Below, piece after piece: positions 15,203-22,158 of a stretch of DNA of 24,931 bases (positions within the stretch are counted from its first letter, which is position 1; each line of letters opens with the position of its first letter). Origin of the DNA: Methanothrix sp. (GTDB taxonomy: Archaea > Halobacteriota > Methanosarcinia > Methanotrichales > Methanotrichaceae); NCBI GenBank assembly GCA_028688175.1, contig JAQTYS010000010.1:1-24931 (forward strand). Direction: 5' to 3'. A model generated the notes under the pieces. It had not been told where the DNA came from and searched no databases. It worked only from the letters and a program-made list of their open reading frames with translations. A program made the position numbers and the translations under genes.

Positions 15203-17188
15203 TTACAGATCAATGCGTGGGATATTCTCTACGGATTCTGGGTTAGCGAGAGCGGACAGGTCTCCGGTCTCCTTTCCAAGGGCCTTGGCCTTGATGACAC
15301 GGCGCATGATCTTGCCGGATCGGGTCTTGGGGACATCCTTGACGAAGTAGACCTTGTCGGGGTAAGCGACTGGGCCCAGTACCTTCCTGACGTGGGTTGA
15401 GATCTCCTTAGCGAGCTCTGGAGACTCGGCAACGCCATCCCTGAGAATGACGAAGGCCACAATCTTCTCGCCCTTGACTTCATCGGGCTGGCCGACTACG
15501 GCTGCCTCGGCGACCTTGGGGTGAGAAACGGCGGCGGACTCGACCTCAGCGTTGGAGATTCTGTGTCCTGCTACCTTCAGCACATCATCAATTCTGCCCT
15601 GGATCCACCAGTAGCCATCCTTGTCTCGGGTGGCCTTGTCTCCAGCCAGATATGTGCCGGGCTTGACCTGCCAGTACATGTCCCAGTACTCTTTCTTGTA
15701 CCTGACTTCATCTCTGAAGAAGGCACGGAGCATGGATGGCCAGGGGGCCTTCTGGACGATGTTGCCGCCGTATCCCAATGGGACGGAGTTGGCATCTTCA
15801 TCGTAGATATCGGTGTTCATGCCGGGCAAGGGGAATGTGACGGAGCCGGGCTTCTCGGGTGTCATGGCCAGAGGGGCGATGACGTGGCATCCGGTCTCAG
15901 TCTGCCACCAGGTATCAATGATGGGTGCCTGATCGGCGCCGATGTTCTTCCTGAACCACATGTAGGCTTCTGGGTTCAGTGGCTCGCCCACAGATGCCAG
16001 AATTCTGACGGTGGACAGATCGTACTTCTTCACAAAGGCCTCGCCGGTCTTCATGAACATTCTGATGGCAGTTGGTGCGGTGTAGAATACAGATACGCCG
16101 TATTGCTCAATGATGGACCACCAGCGGCCCAGATCGGGGAAGTCGGGAGACCCCTCGTAAAGGATGCTGGAGGCACCAAGGCAGAGCGGGCCGTATACTA
16201 CGTAGCTGTGGCCTGTGATCCATCCGCAGTCTGCGGTGCACCAGAATACATCATCGTTGTGAACATCCAGTACCCAGGAGGTTGTCTGAGCGGGACAGAC
16301 GGCATATCCGCCGTGAGCGTGCTCAATACCCTTGGGCTTGCCGGTGGTTCCGGATGTGTAGAGAATGAATAGCCTGTCCTCTGGATCAAGCGGGACGGTC
16401 TCGCACTGAGCAGACTGGCCGCTTACGAAATCGTTGTAGAAGACATCGCGTCCCTCGGTCATTGGTACGGAGACGCCGGTTCTCTTGACGACTACTACCT
16501 TCTTGACGGAGGGGGCGTTCTTCATGGCCTCATCTACATTGGGCTTGAGGGGCAGGGGCTTTCCGCGCCTGTAGAAGCCGTCAGCAGTGACGACAACCTT
16601 GGCCTCAGCATCGTTGACCCTGCTGGCCAGGCCACCGGAGGAAAATCCGGAGAACACGATGGTGTGAATGGCACCGATCTTGGCGCAAGCGAGCATGGTG
16701 ATGGGCAGCTCAGGGATCATGGGCAGGTAGGCAACGACTCTGTCTCCCTTCTCGACGCCAACACTCTTCAGGGCATTGGCCATCTTGTTGACCTCTCTGT
16801 ACAGCTCGTAGTAGGTGATGGTCCTGTTATCGCCCACTGGCTCGCCTATGAAGTAGTAGGCTACCTTGTTGCGGTTTGCGGACTTGGCATGCCTGTCTAC
16901 GGCGTTGTAGGCTACGTTGATCTTGCCGCCGGTGAACCACTTGAAGTAGGGCTTGCCGGAGTCGTCAAGAACCTGGGTGTAGGGCTGGAACCAATCTGCA
17001 TAGGTCTGAGCCATCTCATCCCAAAAATCAATGTAATTATCGGAGCACCACTTGCGCATCTCCATCTCAGTCTTGAAGCCCTTCTTCTTCATCCACTGGA
17101 ATGCATTGGAGTGCTCAACTATCCACTGCGGGGTGTTGAAAATCCTGGTCTCTTCGGCCAAAGATGCCGTTTTTGCTGTATCAGCCAA
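15203..17188 (-). CDS. acs: Acetyl-CoA synthetase (AMP-forming), copy 1
   Basis: AMP-forming acetate:CoA ligase, the acetate-activating enzyme that feeds acetyl-CoA to CO dehydrogenase/acetyl-CoA synthase in Methanothrix-type methanogenesis. All core motifs are present: YTSGTTGKPKGIEHAHGGY (ATP loop), DTWWQTETG (acetate pocket tryptophan), GRIDDVLKVAGHRISNAEVE (hinge and CoA) and KTRSGKIMRR with the regulatory acetylatable lysine. The ATG at 17194 touches the Shine-Dalgarno AAGGAGGT with no spacing. The TTG two codons later (17188) is six bases from it and aligns with the starts of the other copies, so I place the start there (661 aa). It differs from copies 2 and 3 near the N-terminus (IFNTPQWIVEHSNAFQWM), so it is the most divergent of the three. 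Confidence 0.93.
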   Translation of the reverse strand: MADTAKTASLAEETRIFNTPQWIVEHSNAFQWMKKKGFKTEMEMRKWCSDNYIDFWDEMAQTYADWFQPYTQVLDDSGKPYFKWFTGGKINVAYNAVDRHAKSANRNKVAYYFIGEPVGDNRTITYYELYREVNKMANALKSVGVEKGDRVVAYLPMIPELPITMLACAKIGAIHTIVFSGFSSGGLASRVNDAEAKVVVTADGFYRRGKPLPLKPNVDEAMKNAPSVKKVVVVKRTGVSVPMTEGRDVFYNDFVSGQSAQCETVPLDPEDRLFILYTSGTTGKPKGIEHAHGGYAVCPAQTTSWVLDVHNDDVFWCTADCGWITGHSYVVYGPLCLGASSILYEGSPDFPDLGRWWSIIEQYGVSVFYTAPTAIRMFMKTGEAFVKKYDLSTVRILASVGEPLNPEAYMWFRKNIGADQAPIIDTWWQTETGCHVIAPLAMTPEKPGSVTFPLPGMNTDIYDEDANSVPLGYGGNIVQKAPWPSMLRAFFRDEVRYKKEYWDMYWQVKPGTYLAGDKATRDKDGYWWIQGRIDDVLKVAGHRISNAEVESAAVSHPKVAEAAVVGQPDEVKGEKIVAFVILRDGVAESPELAKEISTHVRKVLGPVAYPDKVYFVKDVPKTRSGKIMRRVIKAKALGKETGDLSALANPESVENIPRIDL

Positions 17189-17347
17189 TTTCATACCTCC
17201 TTGTGATCAAGTGTTCCCCAATCTGAATTGTCCGGGCCTATATGTGAAGAATCATTGCTTATGCCTCTCTTTTGCTCCTGCCCAGACCACCATCCGACAA
17301 AACGCGGAATGATTTTGGGAAACATCGGCTCAAAACCTACCTGATCA

Positions 17348-17371
17348 TTTATAAAGTTATCGCGATATAAA
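17348..17371 (-). promoter_or_regulatory. acs1 TATA region
   Basis: Two overlapping candidate TATA boxes on the minus strand, TTTATATC (17364-17371) and TTTATAAA (17348-17355). The second has the same flank as the acs2 box: both read ACTTTATAAA after CGA-A. Transcription would start near 17325-17340, giving a leader of about 135-150 bases before the TTG start. The leader has no ORF I would call. Confidence 0.5.
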
Positions 17372-17410
17372 TCATAATGATCTATAATCATAATGATTTT
17401 TAGCTAAAAA
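17370..17410. promoter_or_regulatory. Palindrome cluster upstream of acs1
   Basis: AATCATAATGAT occurs twice (17370-17381 and 17386-17397), 16 bases apart. Each copy has the mirror half-sites ATCAT and ATGAT around one base. A perfect 14-base palindrome TTTTTAGCTAAAAA (17397-17410) follows. The cluster lies directly upstream of the TATA boxes, where archaeal activators or repressors bind. The region is AT-rich, which raises the chance background. Confidence 0.45.
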
Positions 17411-17519
17411 TAATGCATTTAGAAAGTAATTGATTGTATCACAGATAATAATTAATATTGGTCAAGAAAGCCGGCGGAAAATCGATTTTGATATAGAACG
17501 CCTTCTCCCGGATAATAGA

Positions 17520-17560
17520 AATAAAAATAAAAAAGAATTTTCCGCTCACTTGATGAGCGG
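17520..17560 (-). terminator. acs2 terminator hairpin containing the stop codon
   Basis: CCGCTCA and TGAGCGG (17554-17560 and 17542-17548) form a perfect seven-pair stem with a five-base loop. The TGA stop of acs2 (17546-17548) is part of the stem. On the minus strand it is followed by AAAATTCTTTTTTATTTTT, a classic U-rich tail. Confidence 0.75.
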
Positions 17561-19531
17561 AATGGCTTCGACAGATTCTGGGTTGGCCAGAGCTGAGATG
17601 TCACCAGTGGGATTGCCCAGAGCCTTGGCCTTGATGACGCGGCGCATGATCTTGCCGGACCGGGTCTTGGGCACATCGTTCACGAAGTAGACGGACTCAG
17701 GATAGGCCACGGGGCCCAGGACGGAGCGCACGTGCTTGGATAGATCCTTGTCGAGACCAGCAGTGGGTTCAATGCCGGTCTTGAGGATAACGAAGGCTAC
17801 GATAACCTCACCCTTGACCTCGTCGGGCTTGCCGATGACGGCTGCCTCTGCGACCTTGGGATGAGATACCAGGGCGCTCTCGACTTCGGCATTGGAAATC
17901 CTGTGACCGGCTACCTTCAGCACATCATCGATTCTGCCCTGGATGGTAAAGTATCCATCCTTATCCTTGGTGGCCTTATCGCCAGCCAGGTATGTGCCGG
18001 GTCTGATATCCCAGTAGGTGGACCAGTACTCCTTTTGGTACCTAACCGTGTCCTTGTAGAAGGCCCTGAGCATGGACGGCCAGGGTGTATTGCTGACGAT
18101 GTTGCCTCCGGAGCCTGGCGGCACAGGATTGGCATCCTCATCAACGATGTCCACGTTAAAGCCGGGCAGCGGGAAGGTGGGAGAGCCGGGCTTCAAGGGG
18201 GTGATGGGCAAGGGTGACACCAGGAAGCATCCGGTCTCAGTCTGCCACCAGGTGTCCATAATCTGCAACTTGCCGGCGCCGAAGTTGTTTCGATACCATA
18301 TCCAGGCCTCGGGATTGATGGGCTCGCCCACAGATCCAAGCAGCCGCAGACAGGAGATGTCATGCGTCTTGGGCCACTGGTCGCCGGCCTTCATGAACAT
18401 TCTCACGGCAGTTGGCGCAGTATAGAGCACTGATACCTTATTCTCGCTGATGATCTTAAACCACCTGCTGAAGTCTGGATAGTCAGGGGATCCCTCATAG
18501 ATCATGCTGGTAGCACCCAGGCAGAGTGGTCCATAGACTACGTAGCTGTGGCCGGTGATCCATCCAACGTCTGCTGTGCACCACCAGACATCGGTGTCCT
18601 TGATATCGAAGACCCAGGAAAGAGTCTGGGCGGGAGTCACGCAGTAGCCGCCGTGAACATGCTCGATACCCTTGGGCTTGCCTGTAGTTCCGGAGGTGTA
18701 GAGGATAAACAGCCGATCCTCGGCATCCATCTTCTCGCTCTCGCAAACATCCGACTGCTTGGCTACCAGCTCATGGTACCAGATATCCCTTCCTGCCTTC
18801 ATGGGAACATCGATGCCTGCTCTCTTTACCACAACGATATTAGTGACGCTTGGGGTATTAGCTGTTGCTTCATCCACATTTGGCTTAAGGGGCAGTGGCT
18901 TGCCACGCCTGAAGAAACCATCCGTTGTAACTACTACTTTGGATTCAGCATCGAGGACCCTGCTGTTAAGGCCACCGGAGGAAAATCCAGAGAAGACCAC
19001 GCTGTGTATGGCACCGATCTTGGCACATGCCAGCATGGCAATGGGGGTCTCTGGGATCATGGGCATATAGATGCTGACTCTATCTCCCTTGCCAACTCCC
19101 AGGCTCTTGAGACCATTGGCAAACTTGTTGACCCTCTTGGCCAGATCTGCATAGGTGATCTTCTGGGTAGGCTGATCGACGGGTTCAGGGACAAATATGT
19201 AGGCTACCTTATCCTTTTTAGCACCCGTGGCGTGCCTATCCACTGCATTGTAGGCTACATTGATCTTGCCGCCTACGAACCACTTAGCGTAAGGCGGTAC
19301 CCAGTTGAGGACCTGAGCATAGGGCTCTTGCCAATCGGCATAGGTCTTGGCCATCTCATCCCAGAAGGTGATGAAATTCTGGCCGGTCCAGGCGCGCATC
19401 TCACGTTCGCTCTTGAATCCCTTCTTCTTCATCCAAGCCATGACATTAGAATTCTCAACGAGCTCCTTGGACGGCTCGAATACTCTCGTCTCCTCATAAA
19501 GAACAGACGTTGTTGCTTTTTGCTCAGCCAA
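17546..19531 (-). CDS. acs: Acetyl-CoA synthetase (AMP-forming), copy 2
   Basis: Second AMP-forming acetyl-CoA synthetase (661 aa from the start chosen here). Motifs intact: YTSGTTGKPKGIEHVHGGY, DTWWQTETG, GRIDDVLKVAGHRISNAEVE and KTRSGKIMRR (lysine at about 627). An in-frame ATG exists at 19570. However, GGAGGT lies between it and a TTG at 19531, seven bases before the TTG, and the codons that follow (TTG GCT GAG CAA AAA) match the start of copy 3 (ATG GCT GAG CAA AAG). I therefore take TTG as the start. It is very close to copy 3 in sequence, including EETRVFEPSKELVENSNVM, so the pair arose by recent duplication or gene conversion. It has its own promoter and terminator. Confidence 0.93.
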   Translation of the reverse strand: MAEQKATTSVLYEETRVFEPSKELVENSNVMAWMKKKGFKSEREMRAWTGQNFITFWDEMAKTYADWQEPYAQVLNWVPPYAKWFVGGKINVAYNAVDRHATGAKKDKVAYIFVPEPVDQPTQKITYADLAKRVNKFANGLKSLGVGKGDRVSIYMPMIPETPIAMLACAKIGAIHSVVFSGFSSGGLNSRVLDAESKVVVTTDGFFRRGKPLPLKPNVDEATANTPSVTNIVVVKRAGIDVPMKAGRDIWYHELVAKQSDVCESEKMDAEDRLFILYTSGTTGKPKGIEHVHGGYCVTPAQTLSWVFDIKDTDVWWCTADVGWITGHSYVVYGPLCLGATSMIYEGSPDYPDFSRWFKIISENKVSVLYTAPTAVRMFMKAGDQWPKTHDISCLRLLGSVGEPINPEAWIWYRNNFGAGKLQIMDTWWQTETGCFLVSPLPITPLKPGSPTFPLPGFNVDIVDEDANPVPPGSGGNIVSNTPWPSMLRAFYKDTVRYQKEYWSTYWDIRPGTYLAGDKATKDKDGYFTIQGRIDDVLKVAGHRISNAEVESALVSHPKVAEAAVIGKPDEVKGEVIVAFVILKTGIEPTAGLDKDLSKHVRSVLGPVAYPESVYFVNDVPKTRSGKIMRRVIKAKALGNPTGDISALANPESVEAIPLIK

Positions 19532-19715
19532 TTTTGTAACCTCCGTTGAAATCCCCACGTCTTCCCCCAACTCCCCTCAAATCGCCAAAATGCCTGCCCA
19601 AAGACCAGGGGACAACCATCGTGCACGATTCTTCCATTATCTCCCAAGACCGAAATGCCTGGCTGCGGGAGTTATCGGGAATACTGTAGCGATCGATAAT
19701 TATCCTGGTTTTTCG

Positions 19716-19723
19716 TTTATAAA
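19716..19723 (-). promoter_or_regulatory. acs2 TATA box
   Basis: TTTATAAA on the minus strand, in the same CGA-AACTTTATAAA context as the acs1 box. A start of transcription near 19690 would give a leader of about 160 bases. The element shared with acs3 (19760-19781) lies 37 bases further upstream. Confidence 0.5.
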
Positions 19724-19759
19724 GTTGTCGAGGTAGATTTATTTAATGTACAATTATTA

Positions 19760-19781
19760 TCATTATTAATCAACTTAATGG
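19760..19781. promoter_or_regulatory. 22-bp element shared by the acs2 and acs3 upstream regions (acs2 copy)
   Basis: This 22-base stretch begins TCATTATTAAT and ends TAATGG. It matches 21972-21993 upstream of acs3 at 20 of 22 positions, while much of the surrounding sequence does not align. It is a candidate binding site or a conserved upstream promoter part retained after duplication. Confidence 0.45.
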
Positions 19782-19815
19782 CTAAATTCCGAAATCATTT
19801 CGGTAACTTTGATAG

Positions 19816-19854
19816 AAAAAAGAAAATGAATGGGTCCGCTCAGGTGATGAGCGG
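19816..19854 (-). terminator. acs3 terminator hairpin containing the stop codon
   Basis: The same seven-pair stem as in acs2, CCGCTCA/TGAGCGG (19848-19854 with 19836-19842), with a different five-base loop. The acs3 TGA is in the stem. On the minus strand it is followed by ACCCATTCATTTTCTTTTTT. Termination here would isolate acs3 from acs2. Confidence 0.7.
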
Positions 19855-21831
19855 AATGGCATCGACTGCATCTGGATTAGCCAGAGCGGAGACGTCACCC
19901 GTGGGTTGGCCCATTGCTTTGGCCTTGATGACACGGCGCATGATCTTGCCGCTCCTCGTCTTGGGCACGTCCTTGACGAAGTAAATCGCCTCTGGACTGG
20001 CCAATGGTCCCAGGGCAGATCTCACATGCTTAACCAGTTCCTTCTTCAGCTCATCGCTCCCCTCGACTCCCCCTCTGAGGGAAACAAAGGCCACGATGAC
20101 CTCACCCTTGACCTGGTCGGGCTTGCCGATGACTGCAGCCTCGCCAACCTTGGGATGAGAGACGAAAGCGGACTCAACCTCAGCGTTGGAGATTCTATGG
20201 CCAGCCACCTTCAGCACATCGTCGATTCTGCCCTGGATAGTGAAGTATCCATCCTTATCCTTGGTGGCCTTATCGCCAGCCAGGTATGTGCCGGGTCTGA
20301 TCTCCCAGTAGGTGGACCAATACTCCTTCTGGTACCTAACCGTGTCTTTGTAGAAAGCCCTGAGCATGGATGGCCAGGGTGTATTGCTCACGATATTGCC
20401 GCCGGAGCCGGCCGGCACGGGATTGGCATCCTCGTCCAGGATATCGATGTTAAACCCGGGCAGCGGGAAGGTTGCAGAGCCGGGCTTCAGGGGCGTGATG
20501 GGTAGAGGAGACACCAGGAAGGTGCCGGTCTCAGTCTGCCACCAGGTATCCATGATCTGGCATTTGCCGCCGCCGAAGTGCTCTCTATACCACATCCAGG
20601 CCTCGGGATTAATGGGCTCGCCAACTGATCCGAGCAGCCTTAAGCTGGAGATATCATAATCCTTGGCCCATTTATCGCCGGCCTTCATGAACATCCTGAT
20701 GGCTGTTGGTGCGGTGTAGAAGACGGAGACTTTGTTGTCCTGGATGATCTTGAAAAACCGACCAAAGTCCGGGAAGTCAGGAGCGCCCTCATACATCATG
20801 CTTGTTGCACCTAAAACAAGCGGCCCATAAACTATGTAGGAGTGGCCTGTGATCCATCCGATATCGGCTGTGCACCACCAGACATCACTATCCTTGATGT
20901 CGAAGACCCAATGCAGAGTCTGAGCCGGTCCCACGCAGTATCCGCCGTGGACGTGCTCGATACCTTTGGGTTTGCCGGTCGTTCCGGAGGTGTAAAGGAT
21001 GAACAGCCTATCCTCAGAGTCCATCTTCTCGCACTCGCATTCTTCTGACTTTCCTGCCACCAGATCGTGCCAGTAGATGTCTCTGCCCTGCTTCATGGGC
21101 ACTTCAAGCCCGGTCCTCTTGACAACGATTACATTTTTCACAGTTGGGGTATTGGCAGTCGCTTCATCCACGTTTGGCTTAAGAGGAATGGGCTTGCCGC
21201 GCCGATATAAGCCATCGGTGGTTATCACAGCCTTGGCCTCAGCATCCATGATTCTGCTGTTGAGGCCGCCCGAAGAAAATCCGGAGAAAACAATGCAGTG
21301 AATGGCTCCGATCTTGGCGATGGCGAGCATGGCAATGGGCAGTTGGGGGATCATGGGCATGTACAACATGACTCTGTCTCCCTTCTGCACGCCCAGGCTC
21401 TTCAGGCCGTTGGCGAACTTGTTGACCTCCTTGTAGAGCTGTAGATAAGTGATCTTCTGGGTGGGCTGGTCGGTGGGCTCAGGGACGAAAATGTATGCTA
21501 ACTTATCCTTTTTCGCGCCCCTGGCATGCCTATCCACAGAGTTGTAGGCCACATTGCACTTGCCGCCCACGAACCACTTGGCATAGGGCGGTATCCATTC
21601 CAGTGTCGAGGACCAGGGCTCAAACCAATCTGCATAGGTCTTGGCCATCTCACCCCAGAACTGGATATAGTTAGCAGAGCACCAGAGACGCAGCTCCCGC
21701 TCCGTCTTGAACCCCTTCTCCTTCATCCATTTCATGACGTTGGAGTTCTCGACGAGCTCCTTGGACGGCTCGAATACTCTTGTTTCCTCATATAGCACTG
21801 ATGTCTTTGCGGTTGCCTTTTGCTCAGCCAT
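19840..21831 (-). CDS. acs: Acetyl-CoA synthetase (AMP-forming), copy 3
   Basis: Third AMP-forming acetyl-CoA synthetase, 663 aa, the usual family length. ATP loop YTSGTTGKPKG at 280-290, acetate-pocket tryptophan in DTWWQTETG at 428-436, GRIDDVLKVAGHRISNAEVE at 534-553, and KTRSGKIMRR with acetylatable K629. Start ATG at 21831 with GGAGGT six bases upstream. It is most similar to copy 2. It is the first of the three in transcription order but appears to be a separate unit with a structured leader. Three copies of the pathway-entry enzyme fit an organism living at low acetate. Whether the copies differ in affinity or expression cannot be read from sequence. Confidence 0.94.
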   Translation of the reverse strand: MAEQKATAKTSVLYEETRVFEPSKELVENSNVMKWMKEKGFKTERELRLWCSANYIQFWGEMAKTYADWFEPWSSTLEWIPPYAKWFVGGKCNVAYNSVDRHARGAKKDKLAYIFVPEPTDQPTQKITYLQLYKEVNKFANGLKSLGVQKGDRVMLYMPMIPQLPIAMLAIAKIGAIHCIVFSGFSSGGLNSRIMDAEAKAVITTDGLYRRGKPIPLKPNVDEATANTPTVKNVIVVKRTGLEVPMKQGRDIYWHDLVAGKSEECECEKMDSEDRLFILYTSGTTGKPKGIEHVHGGYCVGPAQTLHWVFDIKDSDVWWCTADIGWITGHSYIVYGPLVLGATSMMYEGAPDFPDFGRFFKIIQDNKVSVFYTAPTAIRMFMKAGDKWAKDYDISSLRLLGSVGEPINPEAWMWYREHFGGGKCQIMDTWWQTETGTFLVSPLPITPLKPGSATFPLPGFNIDILDEDANPVPAGSGGNIVSNTPWPSMLRAFYKDTVRYQKEYWSTYWEIRPGTYLAGDKATKDKDGYFTIQGRIDDVLKVAGHRISNAEVESAFVSHPKVGEAAVIGKPDQVKGEVIVAFVSLRGGVEGSDELKKELVKHVRSALGPLASPEAIYFVKDVPKTRSGKIMRRVIKAKAMGQPTGDVSALANPDAVDAIPLIT

Positions 21832-21890
21832 TTTGAACCTCCTTCATAGATTTATGTCTCTAAAACCCACTCACTCTGTTTTTTGTAATC

Positions 21891-21941
21891 AAGTTTGTAA
21901 TAAACTATCAAAGATAGGGCTCCTCTCGTACTAGGAGGGGG
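21891..21941 (-). other. Structured acs3 leader with a sarcin-ricin-loop-like hairpin
   Basis: In sense orientation for acs3 this stretch can form three small hairpins in a row: CTCCT/AGGAG (21933-21937 with 21920-21924), CTATC/GATAG (21905-21917) and AGTTT/AAACT (about 21892-21906, sharing bases with the second). The first contains AGTACGAGAGGA (21921-21932), identical to the universally conserved sarcin-ricin loop of 23S rRNA. The identity extends to 17 bases of the Escherichia coli context (CTCCTAGTACGAGAGGA). It lies in the leader only if transcription starts near 21955. A TATA-like AGTTTATTAC inside this stretch is an alternative promoter that would exclude the hairpin. Confidence 0.5.
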
Positions 21942-21951
21942 TCTTAGACGC

Positions 21952-21969
21952 ATTATCATGGATGATAAT
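21952..21969. promoter_or_regulatory. Perfect 18-bp palindrome upstream of acs3
   Basis: ATTATCAT (21952-21959), GG, ATGATAAT (21962-21969). If the TATA-like TTTATTAAT (21977-21985, minus strand) is used, the start of transcription falls inside the palindrome, a typical place for an archaeal repressor operator. The ATCAT/ATGAT half-sites also occur in the acs1 upstream cluster. Confidence 0.5.
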
Positions 21970-21971
21970 TT

Positions 21972-21993
21972 TCATTATTAATAAACCTAATGG
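21972..21993 (-). promoter_or_regulatory. 22-bp shared upstream element and probable TATA box of acs3
   Basis: Counterpart of 19760-19781 with two differences. On the minus strand this copy reads AGGTTTATTAATAATG, which also looks like a TATA box. Transcription from it would give a leader of about 125 bases, similar to those inferred for acs1 and acs2. Confidence 0.45.
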
Positions 21994-22036
21994 TGCTCTA
22001 AAACAATCATCCTAAAAAGCCAAAAGGGTTACTCTA

Positions 22037-22052
22037 CAACAGGAGCCTGTTG
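22037..22052. repeat. Inverted repeat between mtaB-like gene and acs3
   Basis: CAACAGG (22037-22043), AG, CCTGTTG (22046-22052). It is a perfect 16-base palindrome in the 327-base gap 21832-22158, about 107 bases after the mtaB-like stop. It could be an operator or part of a terminator; no U-tract follows closely. The AT-rich stretch 22080-22140 shows no gene. Confidence 0.35.
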
Positions 22053-22158
22053 GTTCTGGTAGGCCATTTACTGTCATCGAATAGCCTTTTATTAATTATT
22101 GCTTTATATTTTTAAAATTTAATATGTATGTTTAATTCATGAGAGACTCTTCGCGATT

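Noticed and set aside
18548..19549. Long open frame on the plus strand opposite acs2 (and similar frames opposite acs1 and acs3)
   Set aside because: These lie wholly inside well-supported acs genes. They recur at the same place in all three copies because they are antisense shadows of the same codon pattern, and they show no domain or ribosome site.
19532..19570. Upstream ATG extension of acs2
   Set aside because: The Shine-Dalgarno lies downstream of this ATG, and the 13 extra residues are absent from copies 1 and 3.
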